DNA of 64,000 bases from Amyelois transitella (GCF_032362555.1 NC_083516.1:5791001-5855000), one strand, 5' to 3'; positions 1 through 13,495 are shown, counted from the stretch's first letter. Made by a program: numbers and translations. Notes: generated from the letters alone by a model not told the origin.

Positions 1-3000
1 CGCAATGCGGTTATGATTATCTGCAGAAAATCGCGGTTTTAAACAAATCTCGTCAATAACAATACGCATGAAGCGGGTTTGAAGCGGGTTTTATGCGGCT
101 CGTAATGGACCACAAAATGGGATAGCGGAAAAACAATTATGTAGGTCGCTGGATTTTTGGTAGAGTGAATATTGTGAAAGGAAGAAGCGGGAAGCGGGAA
201 TGTAAACGCACAACACGTACCTTAATTTCTTGTATTTTGGTATCTTGGGCCCTGGCCAGGGTTCTTCTTGTTTCAAAGATGCGCACTTTTTCTATTTTTA
301 TTATATGAGCGGAGCGGTCAATTTGCGGCCATATTTTTTCTTCAATCACTAATTTTCAAATTTGAATTGAAATGTTCTATGGCTCCATTCGTAAGCCGTC
401 GAGTGTTGTCGAGCTCCGAAGAAACCACATATGCTGTCACTATCGTATTGTGCGGAATGAAAAGGGATAGGAACAGTAAAATAAAGCGGCGCGTTCAAAA
501 TTATTTTAAACAATTGTGAATTGAATAATTTTTCTTTTTTGTTTTACTATGTGCATGTTTCCACAACTACCATTAGATTAGTGGGTATTTATTTAACGTA
601 TGCTTTGTAGTGAAGTCATCAAAACTGCAGTAGGCTCATCCATTTTTTATTTCAAACGAATCTTTTTTCCATTTTGTATTATTCACTTCTTTGTCATATC
701 AAAGGAACACTTATTTTCCGTATTCAATATCATGTGACGTACGAAGCATGTGCAGAAGTCAATGAACGCCTTACTCATCAACTACTTGCTTTAATTAGTC
801 ACAGATAGCAAATTATTGAAGCGGAATGCAGTTGGTACCGACTGGTTGCATTAAAATGCAAAGCTTTATATTACGAAGAAATATTGGAATTAATTTTGTA
901 TTTAAGTTAAAAATGATTTAAAAGCTTGGTTTGAAGTTATCAGGAACATTTGTAGAAAGCTATATTAACTGCAGTAATCCTATAATTTTACTGATACTTT
1001 CAGGTTTTTTGTAATAAATTGTAACAAGGAAGTGTTAATTCTATTGTTATTTTGCTACGGAAATTACATCCGTGGAATCTGTACCGATATTACAAAGATT
1101 GGTCCCGCGTCTCCCCTTTGCCGTTGCGAAAAGTGTAAACGAGGCCAAAACAAAGTACGAATGCCGAATTAACCAGAAGAAAAATGAACAAAAAGTAAAA
1201 ATTTAGTTAGATTAAAATTAAAAAAATTAAGAATCTCGATGAGTGTGTCATTCTCGAAATTGACTATTTTGACTTGCTAATATACTTAAGCAAATTTTCT
1301 AGTAAATTACGTACACGAAAATAACCAAATATTGTTTCAAAGGATGTTCTAATAATTAAAAAAAAACACTTTTTTTAAAATAACTACGTACATTATTAAT
1401 TGAAAAAATTTTTTGTATTCATCAACAGAAGACTCTCATTCAGAAGACTTAACCCTCTGTACTCTCGTCATTTCAGTCTTTACGAGGCCGTATATCGCAC
1501 GCGCGTAATTGAAGGCACCAGAGCGTGTCCTGTTTGTTTCTTTTACTCATCAAACTAGCTGTTATGTTAACTTATATTACCGTAAATCTGTGCCACGCCG
1601 CTGCCCCGATATCATTTACATTATCTTTTGATGAGTTGGTGAAAATGAGATGAGCAATGAAGTTATTTTATAGTTTTGATTTTAGGTAACTTTTGGTTGT
1701 AGGAGCAATTTTCAGTACCCAACTGTTTCAAGTGTTGCCTTTAATCCAATGTTGACTGAAAATAGGCTTCTCTTTTCCCTAATTTTTTATTACTTTCTTC
1801 AATATTAAAAATTACATACATACATATAGTCACGTCTTAAAAATTCAACTATCTTAATTGTGTAAGAAGGTAAAAAGTTCTTTGAATATTTGTGCATAGT
1901 AAAATTGACTTCTGTTTTGTCTATTATCTACATTGGAATTCACGTAGCCCTAACTCGTGTAAATTAATATCCTTGATAACCTGGACAGTAAATTTCGAAA
2001 CCCTAATTTAATGCTACTATTTCATACTAGAACAAGCGCTTATGGATAAATTTATGATAAAGGTTTCCATACTAAAATACAATTAAGTATATTAATTGTA
2101 TCATTCATGGTTCACGTAGCTGGGCGGAAATTAAAATCAGTGGCTTACGACTATATTGTTGCCGTTGTTGCTATACCACGAAACAGAAAAAGCAATTTCA
2201 ACTCGCCTCCCTAAGACGGTTTGTGGATGAAATAAAATATTACTTTTAGATCCAAAAGAAAAACAACGGGATTTAGCGGTATTGCAACATTTTACGGCGG
2301 CATTGTGAACACACATAAAATTTATAGGCGTTAACGTCTGGGCCGCAATAAACAGTTAGTCCGCTGAGCAAGCGGCGGGATCGCCACGGGACGTTTCATA
2401 TTTTCTCTGACGACCATTAGAGTTGGGCATCACTTCGCGAACGCATCACTCCGCAATTAAGGGCGAGACAAAACGTCCTCAACCGCTAGACCGTTTCATC
2501 AAATATTAAACCTGGCTTGCACCAGCCTCTCGGTACACGAACAAATCCTACGGCGCATTTAATATTTTACTTAAAACGGTCTGCGGTTTCCGCCGCCGGA
2601 GTTTTCTTACGGCTTTGCTCGCCGATTTAAGTTTTGTTTAGTGCTGAAGCTAGCTCCTGTGAGATTATCCCGCTGTTAATACTTGATACTATGCTTATTA
2701 TTTACAGTGTTTTGAGCTTAATTTTAGCTCGTGTTAGCACGCTTAACGACTCGAGTGTTAATTAAAAGAATTCTTACGCACGAAAACATGGAAATATCTC
2801 AGTTTTATTGCCCCGTAAATTTGTGTTGCAATTAATTTTAGCAAGAAAGGTATTTCTAAATATTAGACTGGGCATAATAGCTCCGAATGAACAGTTATGT
2901 TCTAATGTGTCACAGGAGAACAAATTGAGGGGACGTGCTTGCGTCGATTTCCAGACGACTGGACCTCCAAAATGCAATTTTATAAAAAGTTACAGCATTT

Positions 3001-6000
3001 TTTATGAAAAAAAGTAAAGATGATAAGAGCTTTACAAGTCAGGGACGTGGCTGAAAACATTAATTGTTACATATACCTAAGACTAAATATTTACCAACTG
3101 AAATTCTTCCTATGATTACAATTTACGAAAATAAGATCTTGAACGATACCTGTGAGAGATGTCGTAGCATGTTATTAAGAGACCACGTCTTAAACCCCCT
3201 CTCCCCATCGCGAAGATAAATGCGGGAAAACATCAACATTAATCGGATGCGGTATTAACTCCCTAACTCGCCGCCTTATGAATATTCAGAGTAAATGACA
3301 CCGGTTGTCTTGAATTCGCAAGAAATAATCCCCAACATCTGACAACCATAAATCTTTCAGCATCAAAATGGTAATTTCACGGTAAAAATAAGTATTCTAA
3401 AAAACATAAGGTACTTTGAGATGCTAAGGTAGGTGCGTAAATAAAATGTTGTTTCTATGGATCCAACACTAGATTGTACTTACACAAGATTATCAGATTT
3501 GTTTTATAAATATAGGCTTTTTTTTAATATTAAGGATTATTTTAATTTAGGGAAACTGCACAATTCTTTCATGTTACATACCTGCAGTCAATCTGTAATT
3601 CTAGACTCATATAATAGATAAAAAAAATGAAACGGCTATCAAGTTATCTCCAACTGCGTTAAGGATTGAGCACAACATGCAGCAATAAAAAAGCCATGCT
3701 GAATCCGACCCGAGCAAACACGACTAATGAGATTAACAGTTCGGTACTCCTTATGTACATAGCAGGCGGCTACTAAACCGCGTTCATTGTTACAACACTA
3801 ATTTCCTTCCTTTGGCTCGCACCATCACTTTCTCTTGTTTGTTATCTTCATCAAGTAAATGTTGGTTTGCAAGACGCCGGCTTCAGTTTTCACAACGAAA
3901 CATACTGATTTAAAACTTCAAATCCAGCTCGGCGAACCATTCGCAATAGCGTGCAACATTTATCTTCGCATCAAGTTCATTAGCGAGATTTACTGGCCAT
4001 GTGTCTGCATTCGTTTGCACGCGTCATGTGAGATATACGTGTCATGTTCATGCTCATAGTTTTAATTAAGCGCTAAAATGGCGGTAAAAGTGTGCATTTT
4101 ACCTAGAACGTGCGAGGGAGATGGGTGTTTCCTTTAACACCGGTGGGTGTTTGGAATTCCAGCGTCAATTAAATGCTTGTTTGTAAACACGACTGACACC
4201 AAGCACGGTAACGCGATAATTTTCACGAAACGCGCCTCCACGTCTCCCCCTACACCCGCGACGGTGCCTGCGTTCTTTGAAATCGAAAGACTCCTTTGAA
4301 CGCACAAGTACGGTGTTGAACCCACAGAATCGAACCTTTGCAGGTCAATAGCTGTAAAATACTCAGAGCTTTTGTTTGGGAACATTTAGTAAATCCGTTT
4401 TGTGTTATCGTGAAATCAAGGTGTGAAATAAACATACGAAGCGTAGAAGAGTGCATACATTTTTGAACTTTTGATAATCTTCGAGGTTGATCAACCATGG
4501 ATGGATACTATTCCGCTCGCTCAGACGACATTTGATAAGGACCACACGAGTTATACCTATTTCAAATTAAGTGAACATAAAGGAATCATTTCATTTACGA
4601 TATCAAACAAGCGCCATTACTCGAAGTAAAACAAAACAGTAATTGCTTAAAAATCACAACACCAAAAACATCGGATCACCCCAAAACGTAACAGGATAGA
4701 AATAAGCGAAAAACAAAGCCGTTAATAGGTGATCCTTTTGTTAGGATTCCAACGTTTACTCAAAATGATTTTATTGTTTGTACATGACAAAGGGCGGCGA
4801 TGAACGCGGGGAAAGCCTGGTTTCCGCCGAGAGGAACCGCCGTGCTGATTACCCCAGATGCTTAAGTAATTCGTGTCCGTCCCTTGTTAATTGCGGGAAA
4901 TGAGTTAATTAATTGTTTTCCTTTTATCTTAGTTACTTTTCCGGACGTGAAATGAACTGGACTGATTTCGTGGGAGCACTGATTTTTCTGTGAAGTGGAT
5001 TATCTGAATAAAATACTTGAAGTTCGCTTATAAATAAATTAGAGAAATTAGAGATATAAAAGATGTTAACTTTAAAAAAATCGATAAAGATTTAAGTCGA
5101 GTGGAGGGTGAACTAAAACTTTAGCGTATTACTTTAATAAAGTGTTTTAAAAATCTTCTTTTAAAGTTCAACCATGAAATAAAAAAAAGTAATTAAAATT
5201 TTACTAAAAATTAAACTTTACGATTAAACTTTTGTCTAAGCTTATACTGTACAACGACGTCCTATGGAATATTTATCAGCTAAACCATGCTATACCCCGC
5301 ATGTTTATTCTAAACAGTGTGGAACTTGGTCTGTGACTCATTTGCTAGCCAGTCTAGCTGTCATTGTGTTGACTGACTGTAAGCCCTAAAATGAACAGTT
5401 CGTCACGTGAACGAAATTACTTGCGGTTGTAAAACGATTTGTAAATAAGCATGCAGTAACGAGAGAGCGGCATGGACACGAGTTTAGAGTCTTATTGATT
5501 ATTTTCACATCAGAAATTTTATTTCTTTCATTCTAGGCTCATAAGTACTTAACATGCTGTAAAAAGACTGATAACTGATTCATGAGAATACATATAATCC
5601 GGATTTGGGAATTGTCTATTCTATTCTATTCTTCTGTATCGGATAATCACTTTTTATCTCTTTTCTCGAGGGAAGCTTTGTAAGCAATAGCTACAACTAT
5701 GCAACAACCACCATCATACATATGTGTAAACTATAACCTAATATAGAGTCTTACTTCAATACTGTCATGTACCAGTTCAAATGCATCCTTTGTGGTGAAA
5801 TAGAAATCGTTTGAACAGTTTCACGTTTCCACGTCCAGCCGTGTTCGCAACATATGCGCGTGGCAATAAATTCACTCAAATGTAGTGCGCATTGGGCGGC
5901 GCGGCCGGCGGGCGGCCCGTCTCGCGTCCTGCGCAAATAATAAAAGTATAGAATTTTCACTTTCACCAATATTAAAAAATGGGATGTCGATTACTCAATA

Positions 6001-9000
6001 ACATATTGAACATTAAGTTCTATAAAAACGTAGGTACAATAGCTGACGGTACATTTAAGACGCTCAATAACATACAATTCTTTCTTGAGTAAAAACAAGA
6101 AAAATTGCAAATTATCATAATTCCCTTTTCATCTTAGATATCAATTATTATCATTTTTGACAAAATTAAATAAAATTTTCATATAAAAATTTGTAGGGAG
6201 TTGTAAATTCTGTAAAATTAATACAGAGACTTTTCCGCATACGTTTTGTTTTGTGGCCTTGCGGCGCGGTCGTCGCCCGCGCCCTCGCCCCTATAAATAT
6301 ATCTCAGACAATGCTTGCACTTTGTCTGAAACGCAGTTTTATGCTTTTTAGTTATTTAATGGCGTGAAGTGTAAATTCTTCAGACTATGTGATTCAAATC
6401 GTACTTAAAGTATTTAAAAATAAATTCAATTTGCTATAAGTACTATTTATAGCCTAAAGCGGCCTAAGTTGACAATGATAGGGTCTATACTTCACGTTTT
6501 TGTCAAACTATAAATCTAAGCAGAGCATAGTAACGATATTTTCAGACATTTTTATGCAAATTATATGGATAAAATTAAATTTATTAAAAAGTTAAAAAAA
6601 AAGTATTGAATTCTACAAGAAAGTTTACATGTTGCGTTAACAAAATGTTAAGACGACCCGGCACGACATATTAATAATTATGTATAAGTTCACGTATAAT
6701 GAAACTGACTAAATTTTAAATTCAAAAGATTTTCGAAAGTTTATAAATATTTAAAAAAATAATATTTGATGAATACGCTTCTGGATAAACAAAATATTCA
6801 AAGAAACAACATTAAAATTCATCAGCTATCCGATTCCTTTTGTATTGAATAATAAAATCATCGAATTAAATTATTCACAAAAAACGCTTAAGAAAATTTA
6901 TTTCATCGTTGATTACTTATCCCAATTATTACCAGACTTTGGTATTGAAGTTAGTAAAATTTTTTCAGCATTTTCACTATTTAGAGCAAAAATTCATAAA
7001 ATACCTTTTTAAATTCTCATGTAAATTGGGTTACATCGAAATGTTAATTGAAGAAAAAGTAACAGTAAAATGTTAAAACTTACAGTTTCTAACACTAATA
7101 CTCAGTTAATAGTTAGTCGTAGACGATTGCAAATTAAATCAGAAAATTGGATGTCCCTTGGAGTAGCAAGCCTTAAGTGAGGGTCTTATTGCGCGATTAG
7201 GTGTGATAACTACGAATTAGTACATTAGGCTATACCACTCGGACATTCGAGCGGTCCCAACTATTCCACATGACATTTCTACGGCTGCGTATTACTATTT
7301 ATTTGGAGAAGACACAAGAGTAACATAAAGTGGAGGTATACTTATACTTACTAAAAAAGAAAATATATAATCCTTTCCTCTATGAAGTTTACCTTAAATA
7401 GAAAATTAAGTTAAGAAGACAGGCCTTTTTATCTAGTTGTGTTTAGAAAAAACATAGTACATTCTCTTTATCTGTTTATTATTTTGCGTTTTGTTTATCA
7501 AACCAAGTCGGCCTTAAGTTTATCTAATTAGCGACAAAGTCGAAGCCCTATAAATATCGCTAACGTTACTTGAATAATTTCACTGCAAATTCTCTTCTCG
7601 CATAAATTTCTAGAATGTTCCGCTAAATAAATCAGCCAGCCCCATCTCAGGAGTCAGATAACATCTGTTCCGATTAAACCACGGAGATTAGTGTACACAC
7701 ACCTCATATAACGATCCTGGGTAGGATTATGTACTGACATGATTTAATCAAGACAGACATAATCACGAAATATATAAATTACTTAACTGAAATGTTATTA
7801 ATATCTTTGGGAGTAAATTCTGAGGAGTAAACATGTTAATTTGTTTTAAATAATTAATTCGCAACAAATAGGTTAGCCAAGCAAAAGTTTTTCATATTCT
7901 TTCTATACATACCTCTCCTTTGTTACATTTTAGGTAATGTTATAAAAATGTGAATATCTAAGTTTAAAATGAAAAAAAATTAACATAATTCCGCAATAAT
8001 CTACGCTTTATTCATTGCTTAAGCGATAACTTTAAATGCAAGATAATCTTAATGAATGAAGTTAAGGAATTATACAACTACCAAAGGGTCTCAAGATTAA
8101 AACCAAAATGCTTGTCTATGAAATTGGTTTACAGATTCAATATTCGTTATTAAGAGGCTTAATTGGTACGATGTCAACAGATTCGGTAAGGAAGAGAACC
8201 GGCGTATTGCGGTCTAAGCGGCCGTGTGATTGGGGCGGTTTCCATATCGGATAAACGCTATTTGCAATTCCATTCTGTATTCGGTAGAAGTTTAATAAGG
8301 CTAATATTAGAAAATACGAAACATATACCGTCGCGACGGAGAATATTCCGCTCGCGGCAATCTCGAGGGAAGGAGGGTAAACATGTTTTATTGTTACCTA
8401 TTATTAAATCAAGAAAATCATGACTACACGATCGGTTTGTATTAAGTTTAAATGATAACATTTTTCTTTTCTTTTAGCGAATCTTATATCTTGCTTTCTT
8501 GTATTTAATTGGTTTTTTTTCTAGAGCTATGCTTATAATGATTCGAATGGCATACATACTAAACTATAAAATCTTATGTATTTTAACAATTCCTCCGAAA
8601 ATATGTTTACTGAAATAAAAGTAGCTGATAGCATGATTGCTAAGCCGACCCTGTCAAGCGGCGAGCCAGTTATCTAAAATAAACGCGAGTTTTCCGGCTC
8701 GGTGTTTCGACTACACCGGTAAAACGATTACGCGAAATCCTTTCTCTCTCAATCTTCGGATCGGCGCCCGTCTCTCAGTAAACGAACTCCAAATTCTGAA
8801 TCAGACTTGATTGAATCGCAGTCGTGCCCGCGGGAATGGAGTTATTTTCCGACCTATTTGAAGCCACGTCGCTACGATCGACAAGTCGCACAGCCGTGCA
8901 CTCGCCTCCCGTGTTTGTACCCTCGAGAAATTTCTTCCAGTTCATTTATTTGTTTGGAGACCGTTGTTTCCCTCCCCAACACATATTTGACATACATTTA

Positions 9001-9430
9001 TTTTTTATGAACTGTGAAAATATTTATGCCAATCAGAGTTTTCTGCAACTGTATTGGGGCAAAGGATTTATGCTTTTCTATTGCATACTTACCTCATACA
9101 TTTATTCTATTTCAAAAGAAATTTACTGTGGCTTGGGGAGAATCACAAAATATGTACCTGTTTTTTTTCTGCCATCACCTTATTTTTATTTCAAGCTAAA
9201 AAATAACTTTTATTTGCTTGTTATATTTGTAATATCTTTATTACACAGAAATTTACACAATTACAAGAAAAAGTACATAGTTTGAAAAGAAATAAATTAC
9301 TTCCAATGAAGGGATCTCTTCCATTCATAAAGGAACTAGATAATTAATTTCTACTTGATAAAAGCACATGAAATCTTAATAAATTTAGATTTCTCAGAAT
9401 GAGAGCGTACAAATCACGCACGAGATAATC
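1..9430. other. AT-rich non-coding DNA, no supported gene
   Basis: No reading frame here shows domain-like sequence or a chain of splice-compatible exons. The longest open frame (8824-9285) runs through low-complexity Phe/Tyr-rich translation of AT-rich DNA and is not credible. Visible local features are short GC-rich patches (about 2330-2400, 5890-5945 and 6260-6300) and a TATA-like sequence next to a small hairpin at 6292-6329. The stretch is either upstream of the shep gene or inside a long first intron; the sequence alone does not decide which. Confidence 0.6.
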
Positions 9431-9436
9431 GTCAGT

Positions 9437-9470
9437 TATAAAAGAGCTCATTTACGTTGGTCGTCCAGTT
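9437..9470 (+). promoter_or_regulatory. candidate TATA-box promoter with initiator
   Basis: TATAAAA lies at 9437-9443. Thirty bases after its first T is a CCAGTT sequence with the A at 9467, close to the arthropod initiator TCAGT. The spacing is the normal one for a TATA/initiator core promoter. An ATG follows at 9495 and a splice-donor-like GTAACG at 9610. It could serve an alternative 5' exon of shep or an unrelated short transcript. Inferred from motif spacing only. Confidence 0.4.
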
Positions 9471-9494
9471 GTTTCGATTCACGTTGCGCGGACA

Positions 9495-9609
9495 ATGGGC
9501 AAGCGTACGCACAATGCGGCCCCACAGTCATCAATCAAAGCCCCTTGCCAGCCACTGGCACCCTCCCACCCTCGCACACCCAGCAAGCTGATTTACCCTT
9601 ACTTTACAG
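9495..9609 (+). CDS. candidate short first coding exon (unrecognised)
   Basis: The frame opens with ATG at 9495 and stays open for 38 codons (starting MGKRTHNAAPQ, rich in Pro, Ser and Ala) to a potential 5' splice site after 9609, which leaves one base of the next codon. The block is more GC-rich than its surroundings and lies 28 bases after a plausible initiator. I recognise no family. Splicing to the acceptor at 23484 would enter the second, Arg/Gly-rich frame of that exon and stop at 23582-23584, just past the shep ATG. So it could be an upstream ORF of a shep transcript rather than a protein gene. Not supported by homology. Confidence 0.25.
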
Positions 9610-10845
9610 GTAACGTCTACACAAATATAACTTAACCCCATCAAACCGTAGCCCCATGCAAAAATCGAATATAGCCATAAATTTAAATACAACTAAGTAA
9701 CGAATACGATATTGCTATTACTTCAGGCAAAATAATATAGCCAGCAAATGTCATACCCTCAGATGACGGGCATGTTATTCAAATAGGGGACTAAATTAGA
9801 ATTAAGTGGGAAACAGTGAAATGTACAATTCCAGAAGCAGACCGCAACAATGAAACATTGGGAACAATGGCTGCCAAATGATTGAAACTCTGACAGCCAA
9901 CGCGTCCCGCGAGGTTACTGTCACCGACAATGGCTAGTGGGTAGTTTACACACATACATACATACATATATTCATCACATAGCTTTACACACAAACATGC
10001 ATTTACTTAACACACATCGCCAGCTGAACTGTACTCTTTATGTCGTATAATATATTCTTTGTTATATTTTCAATTATGAATGTTTCCTTACCAATTGGCA
10101 AAAGTTAGTGGCCTATAATATTTTATGGAATACTGCATTATGCCCTGAGATTATTATACCACATACCAATGTATAAAAACTGCTTTGTTTTGTAAACGCA
10201 GTCTACTGTAATTATCACTTCATATCAGTCAATAATAGATGAAAGAAGTTCTCTAAAAATAAAACTCAATGCTTTTGTGAAATCGGGCCGACTGAATAAG
10301 TGGAATATGTTTTAAGCACCCGGGGGCTTTGGCTTTCTCGTACTTACTTATTCGGTATCCCTGGACCTGATTAAGTATACAACCTGAATACGTTATGGCC
10401 CAGAGCGCTAGACGCGAGTGCCCTTTTAAGAAACCCATGCAGAAACCCTTTCTCATTTGAATATTACTCATATACCTAGTAAGATCCGGTATCAATAACT
10501 CTTTCCTAAGGAAGTTTTATTAGTATCCAATGCTCCTACGCTTCGTGTCCATTCCTTACTTACCGGCTGGTCAAAGGCGACCCTTGGCTCCTCTCCAGGT
10601 CTTGTTACTAGTTAGGTTTAGCAAACATTTATATAAGTAATCTAGTAAATCTACTAGGTAACGTGATGATAATTATCATACAAAACGTAAAAAAAATATT
10701 GTTGTTTGTCAATACCGTTTGACATTTTCAGTTTAAGATAATTTTACGACGGTTATTAAAATACAATCAATAAATCATTGGACAACATATTGTTCACAAT
10801 AAGGTTCACCTTATGATAAAAAGTCGTCTTTATAAAACAAAATAA

Positions 10846-11117
10846 AACCGCTTCTATTTGATAATTAGAAGTGTCAGAAGAGCATTAACGATAATATCTA
10901 TGTATTATTTTGAAGGCACATTTCCATAACAACTCAAATGTTTCAGCTTGGATTTTGCATTGCTTGCATTATGAACATTATGAAAAAAAAATGTCTACAA
11001 ACTGACATTAAAACAAAACACCAACCCGTCTACTTGATTAAAAGGCACAATTAGGAGTGTTACGGCACTAACCGATAGTATCTGTGCATTATATCAAAGG
11101 CACATTTCCATTACGAC
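10846..11117. repeat. diverged tandem duplication, two copies about 186 bp apart
   Basis: The segment 10846-10932 is repeated in the same orientation at about 11022-11117. Shared landmarks are ATTAG(A/G)AGTGT (10864 and 11050) and AAGGCACATTTCCAT (about 10912 and 11097), both about 186 bp apart, with substitutions scattered between. No open frame or transposon feature explains it. It may be an old local duplication of regulatory DNA or two adjacent copies of an unknown element. Confidence 0.75.
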
Positions 11118-11319
11118 CTGATGTCCAAACAGCGCCAGGGTTGATCGCGTGACCGAGACCTGCCCACCGTAATAAAACTCCAAGATTAAATTCAAATTTA
11201 TATTTATTTTCATTGGCCGCTTTAATGCCCTTAACACCGATTTCATGTTTGGTTAAATCATATTATTATTATTTAACATTCTAAAGCGATTTAATGATAG
11301 CTAGTTATAGCTAATTTTT

Positions 11320-11425
11320 AATGCAATCAAATCTTTTCGATCCTATTCGATTTTCCGAAAATAAAAAACCGCACGAAATGTGCTTCGATCGAAATCGAAT
11401 AGGATCGAAAAGATTTGATTGCATT
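11320..11425. repeat. long inverted repeat (34-bp perfect arms)
   Basis: Positions 11320-11353 and 11392-11425 are exact reverse complements, with a 38-base spacer. Pairing extends outward through about five more A/T pairs past a one-base bulge. An RNA across it would fold into a nearly perfect hairpin. The perfect arms suggest recent origin or constraint. It may be a tiny MITE-like element or a hairpin-RNA precursor; no target-site duplication was identified. Confidence 0.85.
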
Positions 11426-13102
11426 TAAAAAGGGTTCTGCATCTGCAGAACGATGACGATGACGATAAGATGGACGAAATGGGTTGCAAAAAAGAAGGTA
11501 CGTTTAATGACCACTATGTTTTCTAGCAAAGCAGAATGTATACCTAGCACTCATGACAATCTATTAAAACTATACATTATTTGTGGATGGCAGGATTAAC
11601 AAAAAGGAACTAGCAACAAAAATTATCTGACAAACTTCGCCTAATTTTTACATAGTAAACGAAAAAGAAAAGATCACTTTAATTAATTATCGGACCCCTT
11701 GCTTTAAAGCCTACAGCTGACAATATTATTTGAAAATAGCTTAGGAGATATCGAGAATTAAAGGACATCTTTCTATCTCTGTCTCTTTATTCTGTACAAA
11801 TAAACGAAGTTGATAACGTAAATAATGACAAACCACCTTCAGAACAAAGACTAAAGTTTGACAATGGAAACCGACCACGGGTTTTTTTTCAATGCGCTAG
11901 GCTCCGGTGGCAGTCACACTGGGAATAAACCCGCTATTCAGAATAATTTAAAAAAACAATTGCGAGATAGCTTTATGTAAGTATGAGTACAATAATATCA
12001 TGAATGCATTCGAAAAATGGTTTTTTGTAGTATTACAGTCTGCGTACAATGCGGTCAATCGAATGTTGGTGTTATCGATACTTCGAACATCGATGTAATG
12101 AAATCAGTACAATGGTCGACTAATCGGCGGTTGACAGCGTCGACGAATGATCGCCGCCCGGGGCAAAACGACTCGACATAATCGATTTTCAACATTTGCT
12201 ACACAAATGGGGTAAACTGAAAATGCAGCCGACCCCACAGCAAACACAATGTTTGAAATATTTGATTATCAATCGGGGTACAGAAATATATACAGCTGAC
12301 TTTAAAATATGGTGAAGTTCATTTTAATTTGTATTGCAGTCTGACTGACATAAATTAGCTGCAAATATTCAAAGTCGAATTTAAAAGAATAATTGTCTAA
12401 TTTGAAGAATTTAAATAAGTTCTTCATCTATCGTGTCAATGGTTTCAAACTCTGCCACAAATTAAGTTCAATTTCAAATCTATACAAGAACAGTGTAGCA
12501 AAAAAAAATAACAACACAAATTTGGAATTAAAACCGCAAACTATCAATAAATATTAGCAAACATATGACAGAGACGACAGCGCGCGGGCGTATGATTAGA
12601 AATCGATAACAAATGCGTCACGTTACTGCCTACTCCACGTATTATTGTTCGTCCATTGTGTTCGGCTCGTGTGTTATCTTTTGTAAGTATTGTAACGCTT
12701 TTAGTTTGCCATAATCCCAATCGGCGAGGATTACCGCTTCCTTTCTGTACCGATCCTTTATCAAGGGACAGTTTTTGTTCCCGACAACAATGGCCATCCA
12801 CGATTTTAATAAATAACTATTTCATGTTTAACTTTTGAAATAGACGCATTGTTTAGAAAAACACGGGCCAACTTAACTACCTACAAAGAAATGTTGTGTT
12901 GTTTTTGAGATAACAATGCAATCCATTTGGACTAAATTATCTGTTTTTTTTTTATTTTATGTAACTTTTGTAAAATTTTGGCATCAAATTAATGGAAATA
13001 TTTACGAAAGTGAATGAAATTAAAATGGCAAAGCATGAGACCAAATACACCTTTTCCAACTTGAAAATTATTGAATCTCAAATCCATCATTAGTCATATA
13101 CT

Positions 13103-13151
13103 TAGCTAAACGTGACCTTTCAGTCTTTTTGAGTGTACCTATCTACCCTGA
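13103..13151 (+). repeat. dispersed SINE-like family, 3' part (degenerate)
   Basis: Contains AAACGTGACCTTTCAGTC followed by TTTTTGAG and a CTACCCTG segment, in the same order as the better copy at 16602-16692. Short and diverged. Confidence 0.5.
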
Positions 13152-13420
13152 CTTCCATTGAGGTTTACTCCATAAGAGATAAATATGTGATTGTAGTATG
13201 TACTTACATTATTGAACGTCTGATATCAAAATTCCATTTATCAGACTGATAAAAAATTTCCGCCTCCCTTTAAGCTTTGCGATTCTCGTTGATAAAAAAA
13301 TTATTGTCCTCATTCTACAAAGTACAGAATAGTACGGCCGACATCGAGCCAGCCGGGTCCTATTTGTTTTGGTTCTGTGCTTCCTTCAAAGAAGTAAAGC
13401 TAATTATTAAACAATTGAAG

Positions 13421-13495
13421 CCCAGCAGAACGTGGCCCTTTAGTCTTTTGGAAACGGTTGGATCTGTCTTCCCCGTAAGGGAAAGAGACACATCT
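13421..13495 (+). repeat. dispersed SINE-like family, 3' part
   Basis: Contains GCAGAACGTGGCCCTTTAGTC, then GATCTGTC and a CCCCGTAAGGGA block, matching the order seen at 16602-16692 and 22383-22465. No ATGT tail is preserved. Confidence 0.6.

Noticed and set aside
8824..9285. 153-codon open frame on the plus strand
   Set aside because: Phe/Tyr/Ile-rich translation of T-rich DNA, no domain, no splice partners and overlapping open frames; typical of chance in AT-rich sequence.
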